Shown here: piece after piece, positions 23,556-34,224 of the stretch
Layout of the letters: every line of letters starts with the position of its first letter
Numbering within the stretch: the stretch's first letter is position 1
NCBI RefSeq assembly: GCF_003265705.1
Contig: NW_020312902.1
Coordinates: 10,442,975-10,506,974 of the forward strand
Origin: Callorhinus ursinus
Taxonomy: Eukaryota; Chordata; Mammalia; Carnivora; Otariidae
Direction of reading: 5' to 3'
Length of the DNA stretch: 64,000 bases
Position numbers and translations under genes: made by a program
The notes under the pieces: model-generated
What the model saw: only the letters and a program-made list of their open reading frames with translations
The model's database searches: none
Told to the model about the DNA's origin: nothing

Positions 23556-23695
23556 AAAAAAGTCTATGTCCCTGAGAATGAGCTCTTTCCCCAGATACAG
23601 CTTAGTCCCATATACAGGTAACTAATTGGCAAGCTACCCAACTGGTCAGTCAGACTTTCCATAACATATATGAATGTTTATAGTAGGCAGAGCAC

Positions 23696-24835
23696 CTTGG
23701 CCATAGCAACTTCTTTCAAGACACATCTCTAAAGGCAGGGGAAACAAAAGCAAAAATGAACTTTTGGGACTTCATCAAGATAAAAAACTTTTGCACAGCA
23801 AAGGAAATAGTCAACAAAACTAAGAGGAAATCCACTAATGGGAGAAGATATTTGCAAATGACATTAAGGATAAAGAGCTGGTATACAAGATCTATAAAGA
23901 ATTTCTCAAATTCAACACCCAAAAAATAAATAATCCAGTCAAAAATGGGCAGAAGACATGAACAGACACTTCTCCAAAGACATACAAATGGCTAACAGAC
24001 ACATGAAAAAATGTTCAACGTCACTAGCCCTCAGGGATATACAAATCAAAACCACAATGAGATACCACTTTACACCAGTTAGAATGGCCAAAATTATCAA
24101 GACAGGAAACAACAAGTGTTGGCGAGGATGTGGAGAAAGGGGAACCCTCCTACACTGTTGGTGGGAATGCAAGCTGGTACAGTCACTCTGGAAAACACTA
24201 TGGCGGTTCCTCAAGATGTAAAAATAGAGCTACCCTATGACCCAGCGACTGCACTACTAGGTATTTGCCCCAGAGATGCAGATGTAGTAAAATGAAGGGG
24301 CACATGCACCCCAATGTTCATAGCAGCAATGTCCACAATAGCTAAACTGTGGAAGGAGCTGAGCTGCCCTTCAACAGATGAATGAATAAAGAAGATGTGT
24401 TACATATATACAATAGACTATTACTCAGCCATCAGAAAGGATGAATACTCACCATTTGCATTGACATGGATGGAACTACAGGGGATTATGCTCGGTGAAA
24501 TAAGTCAAGCAGAGAAAGACAATTAACATATGGTTTCACTCAAATGTGGAACATAAGCAATAGAGAGGAGGACCACAGGGGAAGAGAGGGAAAACTGAAT
24601 GGGAAGAAATCGGAGAGGAAGACAAACCATGAAAGACTCTGGATTCCGGGAAACAAACTGAGGGTTACAGAAAGGAGGAGGGTGAGGGGATGGGGAAAGG
24701 GTGTGATGGGTATTAAGGGGGGCACGTGTTGTGATGAGCACTGGGTGTTATACACAACTAATGAATTGTTGAACACTACATCAAAAACTTATGATGTACT
24801 ATATGCTGGCTAACTGACCATAATAAAAAAAAAAA
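23696..24835 (+). mobile_element. 5'-truncated L1, carnivore type
   Basis: Contains the ORF2 C-terminus and 3' UTR, ends in AATAAAAAAA-type tail, and is flanked by the perfect 16-bp duplication ATAGTAGGCAGAGCAC at 23680-23695 and 24836-24851. About 1.14 kb of the 3' end of a full-length element is present. The reverse transcriptase and endonuclease are lost through 5' truncation. Confidence 0.95.
23958..24221 (+). pseudogene. L1 ORF2 C-terminal remnant
   Basis: Reads through the C-terminal zinc-knuckle-like region: '[20 protein letters not shown]' (C-x3-C-x7-H-x4-C) followed by '[13 protein letters not shown]'. It then stops at 24219. The family protein is far longer; this fragment is inactive. 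Confidence 0.85.
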
Positions 24836-24851
24836 ATAGTAGGCAGAGCAC

Positions 24852-26059
24852 AAAATCAAAACAGTGACCTCATTCTAAAATAGGAATTCAGAATGTGATA
24901 AAATGTGAGATGACCCAGTCTTCTAAATATAGGTTGGTAGCATATATGTGTTGGGGCCAATTATTTACTCACTTGCTAAGAGGAAGTCAGCAAAATTCTC
25001 TGATAGACCCTGAAAAAGAGGATCTGTATTAAGTGTGGTCAGTTTGAATTGCATGAGTTTCTCCCAAGCACAAAGCCCTACAGTTTGGCAGTCATTTCAT
25101 GTCCTAAGGCGATTTGATATGTTACTGCCACTGAAGCCAAAGTGTGTATTCAACCTCCTTGAATGTGGACTAATGGAAATTGTATTTTAACCTGCAGCTC
25201 CTGGACTGAAAGAATTGCTGAGGGATTGAGTTTTTAAATATAAATACAATAACTCTCTGTGGATACAGCTGAAGCATCTCTCAGTCCCTTAACTTGACGG
25301 GTTCTGCCAATCATGGGGGACAGTGAAGAGAAGTAGAGAAGTGTTGAATAGTAGAGAATGGGAAGTGACTTTCTCAATTCACAATTTATTCATTAGTTTT
25401 ACTTGGGCATCTATACAGAATATGAGACTACCAGATTATAAATCATGAGAAAACATGAATCATGCATATCATTTCCACCATTGTATGCTTAGAATCTGGC
25501 ACAGTCCCTGGTACATATTTTTTGCTCAGTAATGAACTCCTAGCAAGATCATGACACTCCATAGAAAAGGGTCTTTTGGAGACAGTTATTCACACTCAAA
25601 TCTGCTTCCCTCCTCACACTCTGGGCAGCCAACTCTATGCAAAGTGCTATTCAATACCATCACCTTACCATTCTATTTATCTCAGTGGTAAAGATAGACA
25701 TCTTCAGCAAACTACAGTAATCTGAGGTTGAAATTCAGACTATGTAGGAGCCTCTGAAGTCCTATTAAACTAACCAATGCTCTAAAAATATGATAGGAAT
25801 TCATGGAAGACTGGGCATTGAGAGATAAGTAAAAGATTCATCATAAGTTGTATAACACATGAAGTTTAAAAAAAAGAGAAAAAAGAAAAAAAGCAAAGTT
25901 TAGACAAAACTGCTACTTCATTTATACAAAATATGTTTTCATTATTCTAAAAATAAAATGTTACACTAAATTTTAGAGAAATAAGGAACACAAGAAAACT
26001 TCTTTATGAAGTCCAACATAATGACATACAATCACATTGGTAAAGCCCAAACATCTCTT
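24852..26059. other. Unique AT-rich DNA; weak L2 trace
   Basis: An L2 3'-end-like stretch lies at about 25470-25540 ('cttagaatctggcacagtcc', 'tggtacatattttttgc'). Otherwise no gene or repeat recognised. Confidence 0.35.
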
Positions 26060-26172
26060 CAAATTATTTTACTTTGTCTGTTTCCTCCTTTGTAAATGTG
26101 ATAATTATTGTGCCTACTTCATAGGACTGTTCCAATGATTACTTTAGACATTTCTTGTAGAACTCCTGATAT
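26060..26172 (+). mobile_element. MIR fragment
   Basis: 'tgtttcctcctttgtaaatg' and 'gtgcctacttcataggactg' match the MIR core to 3' region. Confidence 0.65.
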
Positions 26173-26289
26173 ACAGTTTTTCTAAGATGACTTTTTTTTT
26201 TAGATATTAAGGAGGAGTAAAAAGTTTTGATAATCAATAACTTAAGAAGAAATGAATTACATCAAGTTAAACAGGTGTAATTTCTATAG

Positions 26290-27160
26290 GATATCTCAGA
26301 ACAGCTCCAATAATATAAAATGTATTGTAAATTTCCAAGAGTGGGATATAGTATCAACAAAGAGATAGAAAATATAACAAAGTACCAAAGAAGTTATAAC
26401 TGAACTAAAAAATACACCAGAGGAATTCACCTGCAGAATGGATGAAATAAAAGCACAAATCTGTGAACTGGAAGACAAGAAAATGGAAAACACCCAGAGA
26501 GCAATGAAATGAAAAAGAGAATTAAAATAGGTGAGAATACTTTAAGGAACCTTTGGGACAATATCAACAGGCATCACATTTGTAATATAAAAGACTCAGA
26601 AGAAGACCAAGAACCAGAAAAATTATTTGAAGAAATAATAGCTGAAAACTTCCTTAATCTGGGGAAGGAAATAGACATCTAGGTCCAGAAAGCTCAGAGA
26701 GTACTAAATAAGATTAACCCAAAGAGAAATACACCAGGACACATTACTAAAAATAGTAAAAGTTAAAAAGAAAGAATATTAAAAGCAGCAAGAGAAAAGC
26801 AACATATTGCATACAAGGGAAAACCCATAAGGCTAATAGCATATTTTTCAGAAGAAATTTTATAGGCCAGAAGAGAGTGACATGACATATGTAAAGTGCT
26901 GAGAGGAAAAAAACAAACAAACCTGCTAATCAAGGATTCTCTGCCCAGAAATGTTATCATTCAGAATTGAAGGAGAAATTAAGAGTTTTCCAGATAAGCA
27001 AAAACTAAGGGAGATCATTACCACTAAACCAGTCTGATAAGAAATGTTAAAAGGACTTTTCTGTGCTAAAAAGAAAAGGCACAAATTAACAATAAGAAAA
27101 CATAGAAAAATAAAAATCATACTGGAAAAGATAAATACATAATAAAGATAATGGATCGAT
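26290..27160 (+). mobile_element. Old L1M, ORF1 region (left half)
   Basis: ORF1 remnant with many stops. Blocks include 'gaactggaagacaagaaaatg', 'gctgaaaacttccttaatc', 'agaaattttataggccagaag' and 'aatcaaggattctctgccc'. The later part enters the inter-ORF region. It stops at the full-length L1 at 27161 and continues at 34225, so the younger L1 landed in it. Confidence 0.85.
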
Positions 27161-27249
27161 GTAGGAGCAAGATGGCAGAGGAGTAGGAGACCTGGATTTT
27201 GTCTGGTCTCAGGAATTCAGCTGAATAGGGATCAAACCATTCTGAACAC

Positions 27250-28017
27250 CTACGAACTCAACAGGAGATCGAAGAGAAGAATAGCAACAACTCTCTGAAC
27301 AGAAAAGCGACCACTTTCTGGAAGGTAGGACGTGCAGAGAAGTGATTTCGAGGTGATATTTGGGAGGATAGACGGCGGGGGAGGGGGCCTCCGTCGGCCG
27401 CTTCCGGCAAGTGATAGAGCTGTGGAGCACAAAATCGGAACTTTTAGAAGTCGGCTCCGCTGAGGGACATCGCTCCAGTGACTAAGCGGGGGTGGAATCC
27501 TCGCGGGACAGTGTGGTCTCAGGACCCTCGGGGTCACAGAAAGACCGGGGGTGGCTAAGTGCGGCAGGGTTCCCAGGTATTGGAGTGGGGAAGCCGGCTG
27601 CAGAGACAGAGCCGAGGCACGGGCTCTCAGCTCGGGGTTGCCATAAACCGTGATCCAGGGCACAGTCGGGCCACTGCTCCTCCAGCAGAGACCCAACAAG
27701 CAGCAGAGCCAGGGAGACTCCCCTTCCTCCCCCAGGAAGAGTGGGGCAGGAGTGCACCGCAGGGATCTGCTGGGTTTGGAGACTCCACACCGAGTCGGGT
27801 GCCAGAGATAGAAATGCTCGGTCACAGGCCGGGTGAGCACGGAGTGCGGCCGGAGATCGGGGAGACGGGAGTGACTGCTTTTCTCTGGGGGCACACTGAG
27901 GAGCGGGGCCCCGAGTTCTCGGCTCCTCCAGGGCGGAGATTGGGAGGCCACCATTGGCACTCTCGTCCTCCAAGGCTGTACGGAAAGCTTGCAGGGAACA
28001 AAAGCTCCCGAGAGCAA
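27250..28017 (-). other. Antisense ORF in L1 5' UTR, 255 codons
   Basis: Uninterrupted ATG-to-stop frame opposite the L1 5' UTR, rich in Pro, Ser, Leu and Arg. No known domain is recognised. Low stop frequency in a GC-rich antisense strand could explain it. A second frame overlaps it, which argues against both being selected. Primate L1 5' UTRs carry an unrelated antisense ORF0 of about 70 residues, but similarity is not implied here. Confidence 0.25.
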
Positions 28018-28204
28018 ACCTGAGCAGATTACTTAGCCCGAACAGACAGACAAGGGGGAGGCAATTCTGCCTCCGGGAAAGACATTTGGGAACCACGGCA
28101 ACAGGCCCCTCCCCCAGAAGATCAGCAAGAACAGCCAGCAAGCCAAGACCAAGTTTATCGATCAAGGAGAATGGCAGAACTCCAGCGCTAGGGGCATACT
28201 GCAC
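27482..28204 (-). other. Second antisense ORF in L1 5' UTR, 240 codons
   Basis: Overlaps the 255-codon frame in another phase on the same strand. Starts MQYAPSAGVLPFSLIDK and is Leu/Pro/Ser rich. No domain recognised, and it is probably non-coding. Confidence 0.2.
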
Positions 28205-28982
28205 ATAGAATTCATGACTATTTTACCATGATTCTTTAGTCTTTCAAAGTTAATTTTTTTAACTCTCTTTTTTCTTAATTTTTCTTTTTCCCTTTTTCAA
28301 CCAACATCTTATCAATCCCTTTTTTAAAAAAACATTTTTATTTTTCATTTTTAGAGTCATATTTTATCCCTTCATAGTAGTTACCCTTATTTTTGGCATA
28401 TATATAAAATTTGTTCTCCCATAAAATTTTGAGTTTCTTCTAAAATATCAAAATATACCCTAAATCTCTAGTGTAAGGCTTTGCTATAGTCTCCTGCCTG
28501 ATCACATTCTCTCCCCTTTTTTCTTTCTTTTTTTTCTTTTTTTTAATTCTCTTCTTTCTCTTTTCAAACTTCTTATCTTATCAATTCCTTTTATAAAATT
28601 TTTTATACTTTTCATCTTTACAGTCATATTCCATCCTGTAATTGTATCAACCCTTATTTTGTACATATATAAGTCTTTCTTTCCTTAAAATTTTGGGAGA
28701 CACTTTCTTCTAACAGACTAAAATACACCCAAAATCTTGTGTGTGGCACTGATCTATGCATCAGCCTGATAATATTTGATCAGATTCTGGTTTTTTTTTG
28801 TTTTTATCTTTTTCTTTTACTTTTTTTTTCTTTCTTTTATTTTTCTCATTCTTTTTTCTTTCTTTCCCTTTCTTTTCCCCTGGTTTCAGGTCTTTTCTGA
28901 TTTGTTTAGAGTATATTTTCTGGGGATGTTGTTACCCAGTTAGCATTTTGTTCTCTCATTCATCTATTCTCCTCTGGATAAA

Positions 28983-29876
28983 ATAGCAAGACGAAAGAAA
29001 TCACGTCAGCAAAGAGAACAAGAGGTAGAACCGTCTGTCAGGGACCTACTCAGTACGGACATTAGTACAATGTCAGACCTAGAGTTCAGAATCATGACTT
29101 TAAAGATACTAGCTGGGCTTGAAAAAAGTGTAGAAGTTATTAGAGAAACCCTTTCTGGAGAAATAAAAGAACTAAAATCTAACCAAATCCAAATCAAAAA
29201 GGCTATTAATGAGGTGCAATAAAGAAATGGGGACACTAACTGCTAGGATAAATGAGGCAGAAGAGAGAATCAACAATATAGAAGACCAATTGATGGAAAA
29301 TAAAGAAGCTGAGAAAAAGATACACAACTCCTGGATCATGAGGGCAGAATTCGAGAGATAAGCGATACCATAAGATGAAACAATATTAGAATAATTGGGA
29401 TCCCAGAAGAAGAAGAAAGAGAGAGAGGGGCAGAAGGTATATTGGAGCAAATTATAGCAGAGAACTTCCCTAATGTGGGGAAGGAAACAGGCATCAAAAT
29501 CCAGGAGGCACAGAGAAGCCCTCTCAAAATCAATAATAATAGGTCAACACCCCGACATCTAATAGTAAAACTTACGAGTCTCAGAGACAAAGAGAAAATC
29601 CTGAAACCAGCTCAGGAGAAGACATATGTAAACTCCAATGGTAGAAACATTAGATTGACAACAGACCTATCCACAGAGACCTGGCAGGCCAGAAAGAACT
29701 GGCATGATATCTTCAGAGCACTAAATGAGAAAAATATGCAGCCAAGAATACTATATTCAGCTAGGCTCTCATTGAAAATTGAAGGAGAGATAAAAAGCTT
29801 CCAGGACAAACAAAAACTAAAGGAATTTCCATACACGAAACCAGCCCTCCAAGAAATATTGAAAGGGGTCCTCTAA
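28983..29876 (+). pseudogene. L1 ORF1 (RNA-binding protein), degraded
   Basis: Starts in frame with ARRKKSRQQ but the expected start ATG is ATA (28983-28985). The coiled-coil N-terminal part runs to a TAA at 29220-29222. A short frameshifted stretch follows, then a TGA at 29376-29378 in the position of a CGA. The C-terminal 144 codons (29442-29876) are open and hold the RNA-recognition and C-terminal domains ('QIIAENFPNVGKETGIKIQE', 'DIFRALNEKNMQPRILYSAR'). ORF1p coats L1 RNA; this copy cannot make it. Confidence 0.85.
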
Positions 29877-29957
29877 GCAAAGAGAGAGCCTAAAAGCAAC
29901 ATAGATCAGAAAGGAACACAGACAATATACAGTCACAGTCACCTTACAGGCAATACA

Positions 29958-30760
29958 ATGGCAATAAATTCATACCTTTCAATAGTTATCCTGAATGTAA
30001 ATGGGCTAAATGCCCCAATCAAAAGACACAGGCTATCAGATTGGATTAAAAAACAAGACCCATCAATATGCTGTCTGCAAGAGACTCATTTTAGAACCAA
30101 AAACACCCCCAGATTGAAAGTGAGGGGGTGGAAAACGATTTACTAGGCTAATGGACAACAAAAGAAAGCTGGGGTGGCGATCCTTATATCAGACAAATTC
30201 GATTTTAAACCAAAGACTGTAATAAGAGATGAAGAAGGACACTATATCCTACTTAAAAGGTCTTTCCAACAAGAAGATCTAACAACTGTAAATATCTATG
30301 CCCCTAACATGGGAGGAGCCAATTATATAAGACATTTAATAACAAAAGCAAAGAAACACATTAACAACAATACAATAATAGTGGGGGGCTTTAACACCCC
30401 CTGACTGAAATGGACAGATCATCTAAGCAAAAGATCAACAAGGAAATAAAGACTTTAAATGACACATTGTACCAAATGGACTTCACAGACATATTCAGAA
30501 CATTCCATCCCAAAGGAATGGAATACACATTCTTCTCTAGTGCCCATGGAACATTCTCCAGAATTGATCACATCCTAGGTCACAAATCAGGTCTCAACCA
30601 GTACCAAAAGATTGGGATCATTCCCTGCATATTTTCAGACCACAATGCTTTGAAACTAGAACTCAATCACAAGAGGAAAGTCGGAAAGAACTCAAATACA
30701 TGGAGGCTAAAGAGCATCCTACTAAAGAATGAATGGGTCAACCAGGAAATTAAAGAATAA
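29958..30760 (+). pseudogene. L1 ORF2 endonuclease domain, broken
   Basis: Begins MAINSYLSIVILNVNGLNA with the 'QETHF' motif. It is interrupted by TAG (30144-30146) and a frameshift near 30400, after which the frame goes on to TAA at 30758-30760. The 'SRIDHILG' and 'SDHNALKLEL' motifs are readable. The GDFNTPL-type motif reads 'GGFNTP', so the catalytic Asp is replaced by Gly. AP-endonuclease activity is therefore lost in two ways. Confidence 0.85.
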
Positions 30761-30769
30761 AAAAAATTC

Positions 30770-32324
30770 ATGGAAACCAATGAAAATGAAAACACAACTG
30801 TTCAAAATCTTTGGGATACAGCAAAGGCCATCCTAAGAGGAAAGTATATAGCAATACAAGCCTTTCTCAAGAAACAAGAAGGGTCTCAAATACACAACCT
30901 AACCCTACACCTAAAGGAGCTAGAGAAAAAAACAGCAATAAAGCCTAAACCCCGCAGGAGAAGGGAAATAATAAAGATCAGAGCAGAAATCAATGAAATA
31001 GAAACCAAAAGAACAGTAGAACAGATCAATGAAACTAGGAGCTGGTTCCTTGAAAGAATTAACAAGATTGATAAACCCCTAGCCAGACTTATCAAAAAGA
31101 AAAGAGAAAGGACCCAAATCAACAAAATCATGAATGAAAGAGGGGAGATCACAACCAACACCAAAGAAATACACACAACTATAAGAACATATTATGAGCA
31201 ACTCTATGCCAGCAAAGTAGATAACCTGGAAGAAATGGGTGCATTCCTAGAGATGTATCAACTACCAAAATTAAACCAGGAAGAAATAGAAAACCGGAAC
31301 AGACCTATAACCACTAACAAATTGAAGCAGTCATCAAAAATCTCCCAACAAACAAAACCCCAGGGCCAGATGGCTTCCCAGGGGAATTCTACCAATCATT
31401 TTAAGAAGAATTAATACCTATTCTCCTGAAACTGTTCCAAAAAATAGAAATGGAAGGAAAACTTCCAAACTCATTTTATGAGGCCACCATTACCTTGATC
31501 CCAAAACCAGACAAAAACCCCATCAAAAGGAGAATTATAGACCAATATCTTTGATGAACATGGATGCAAAAATTCTCACCCAAATACTAGCCAATAGGAT
31601 CCAACAGTACATTAAAAGGATTATTCACCATGACCAAGTGGGATTTAACCCTGGGCTGCAAGGTTGGTTCAACATCCGCAAATCAATCAATGTGATACAA
31701 TACATTAACAAAAGAACAAGAATCATATGATCCTCTCAATAAATGCAGAAAAAGCATTTGACAAAATACAGCATACTTTCTTGATCAACCTTGATCAAGA
31801 TCTTGATCCCTATACTCTTCAGAGTATAGGGATACAGGGTACATACCTCAATATCATAAAAGCCATCTATGAAAAACCTACAGTGAATATCATTCTCAAT
31901 GGGGAAAAGCTGAGAGCTTTTCCCCTAAGGTCAGGAACGCGGCAGGGATGTCCACTATCACCACTACTATTCAACATAGTATTAGAAGTCCTAGCCACAG
32001 CAGTCAGACAACAAAGGCATCCAAATCAGCAAAGAGGAAGTCAAACTCTCACTCTTTGCAGATGATATGATACTGTATGTGGAAAACCCAAATGTCTCCA
32101 CCCCAAAATTCCTTGAACTCATACAGGAATTCAGTAAAGTAGCCGAATATAAAATCAATGCACAGAAATCAGTGGCATTCTTATACACCTACAACAAGAC
32201 AGAAGAGAGACAAATCAAGGAGTCGATCCCATTTACAACTGCACCCAAAACAATAAGATACCTACGAATAAATCTAACCAAGAGGCAAAGGATCTGTTCT
32301 CAGAAAACTATAAAATACTCATGA
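30770..32324 (+). pseudogene. L1 ORF2 reverse transcriptase region, broken
   Basis: Carries the linker (30770-31414), a one-base loss near 31315 and further stops. An RT frame at 31727-32065 has '[20 protein letters not shown]'. The FADD-type motif (TTTGCAGATGAT, 32055-32066) survives in another frame, after a small deletion near 32005. A small inverted insertion near 31785-31831 lengthens '[19 protein letters not shown]'. A further one-base change occurs near 32283. Dead in this copy. Confidence 0.85.
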
Positions 32325-33103
32325 AAGAAATTGAAGAAGACACAAAGAAATGGAAAAACGTTCCATGCTCATGGACTGGAAGAACAAACATTGTAAAGAT
32401 GTCAATGCTACCTAGAGCAATCTACACATTCAATGCAAGCCCCATCAAAATACCATCCACTTTTTTCAAAGAAATGGAACAAATAATCCTAAAATTTGGA
32501 TGGAACCAGAAGAGACCCCTAATTGCCAGAGGAATATTGAAAAAGAAAAGCAAAGCTGGCGGCATCACAATTCCAGACTTCCAGCTCTATTACAAAGCTG
32601 TCATCATCAAGACAGTATGGTACTGGCACAAAAACAGACACATGGATCAATGGAACAGAATAGAGAGCCCAGAAATGGACCCTCAACTCTATGGTCAAAT
32701 AATCTTTGACAAAGCAGGAAAGAATGTCCAATGGCAAAAAGACAGTCTCTTCAACAAATGGTGTTGGGAAAATTGGACAGCCACATGCAGAAGAATGAAA
32801 CTGGACCATTTCCTTACACCACACACAAAAACAGACTCCAAATGGTTGAAAGACCTAAACGTGAGACAGGAGTCCGTCAAAATCCTAAAGGAGAACACAG
32901 GTAGCAATCTCTTCAACCTCAGCCGCAGCAACTTCTTCCTAGAAACATCGCCAAAGGCAAGGGAAGCAAGGGCAAAAATGAACTATTGGGATTTCATCAA
33001 GATAAAATCTTTTGCACAGCAAAAGAAACAGTCCACAAAACCAGAAGACAACCGACAGAATGGGAGAAAATATTTGCAAATGACATATCAGATAAAGGGC
33101 TAG
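32321..33103 (+). pseudogene. L1 ORF2 thumb/connection segment, 260 codons
   Basis: Longest surviving sense reading frame of ORF2. It starts [13 protein letters not shown] and holds '[20 protein letters not shown]' and '[12 protein letters not shown]'. It ends when the frame shifts at about 33100. Confidence 0.85.
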
Positions 33104-33167
33104 TATCCAAAATCTATAAAGAACTTATCAAACTCAACACCCAAAGAACAAATAATCCAATCAAGAA

Positions 33168-33769
33168 ATGGGCAGAAGACATGAACAGACATTTTTCCAA
33201 AGAAGACATCTAAATGGCCAACAGACACATGAAAAGGTGTCAACATCGCTCGGCATCAGGGAAATCCAAATCAAAACCTCAATGAAATACCACCTCACAC
33301 CAGTCAGAATGGTTAAAATTAACAAGTCAGGAAAGGACAGATGTTGGTGGGGATGCAGAGAAAGGGGAACCCTCCTACACTCTTGGTGGGAATGCAAGCT
33401 GGTGCAACCACTCTGGAAAACAGTATGGAGGTTCCTCAAACAGTTGAAAATAGAGCTACCATACGATCTAGCAATTGCACTGCTGGGTATTTACCCCACA
33501 GATACAAATGTAGGGAATCGAAGGGTACGTGCACCCCAATGTTTATAGCAGCAATGTCCACAATAGCCAAACTGTGGAAAGAGCCAAGATGTCCATCGAC
33601 AGATGAATGGATAAAGAAGTGGTATATGTACACAACGGAATATTATGCAGCCATCAAAAGGAATGAGATCTTGCCATTTGCAACGATGTGGATGGAACTG
33701 GAGGGTGTTATGCTGAGCGAAATAAGTCAATCAGAGAAAGACATGTATCATATGACCTCACTGATATGA
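33168..33769 (+). pseudogene. L1 ORF2 C-terminal zinc-knuckle region
   Basis: Split over two overlapping frames (33168-33548 and 33341-33769). The first holds '[18 protein letters not shown]' (C-x3-C-x7-H-x4-C), the second the terminal 'WIKKWYMYTTEYYAAIKRNE' to the stop at 33767-33769. One frameshift in the region breaks it. Confidence 0.85.
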
Positions 33770-34224
33770 GGAATTCTTAATCTCAGGAAACAAAGTGAGG
33801 GGTGCTGGAGTGGTAGGGGTTGGAAGGGATGGGGTGGCTGGGTGATAGACATTGGGGAGGTTATGTGCTATGGTGAGCGCTGTGAATTGTGCAAGACTGT
33901 TGAATCACAGATCTGTACTTCTGAAAGAAATAATGCAATATATGTTAAGAAAAAAAAAGAAGATAGCAGGAGGGGAAGAATGAAGGGGAGTAAGTCGGAG
34001 GGGGAGACGAACCATGAGAGACGATGGACTCTGAAAAACAAACTGAGGGTCCTAGAGGGGAGGGGATTGGGGGGATGGGTTAGCCTGGTGATGGTTATTA
34101 AAGAAGGCACATTCTGCGTGGAGCACTGCGTGTTATGCACAAACAAAGAATCATGGAATAGTACTTTGAAAACTAATGATGTAATGTATGTTAATTAACA
34201 TAACAATAAAAAATAAAAAAAAAA
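33770..34224 (+). other. L1 3' UTR and A-rich tail
   Basis: G-rich tract ('ggagaggttatg', 'ggaggggattggggggatgg'), then 'gttaattaacataacaataa' and an A-run. Repeated almost unchanged in the nested L1 copies at 45.6-46.6 kb. Confidence 0.85.

Larger units (their letters stand above)
27161..28982 (+). promoter_or_regulatory. L1 5' UTR with internal promoter region
   Basis: The first kilobase (to about 28190) is GC- and CpG-rich; a pyrimidine/T-rich block follows to 28982. In this family the 5' UTR holds the internal pol II promoter; no transcription start is directly visible. It carries long antisense ORFs, listed separately. Confidence 0.7.
27161..34224 (+). mobile_element. Full-length carnivore L1, inactivated
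   Basis: About 7.06 kb: 5' UTR 27161-28982, ORF1 28983-29876, short spacer, ORF2 29958-33769, 3' UTR and A-tail to 34224. It starts with GTAGGAGCAAGATGGC, the typical start. Both ORFs have stops and frameshifts, so the copy cannot move itself. It lies in an older L1M; no clear target-site duplication is visible, since AATGGATCGAT on the left and CTACCGGAAG on the right do not match. Confidence 0.93.

Noticed and set aside
27559..28023. Plus-strand 154-codon frame in the L1 5' UTR
   Set aside because: No known L1 protein maps here; it is rich in Arg, Pro and Gly as expected of GC-rich sequence. Kept only as a note beside the antisense ORFs.
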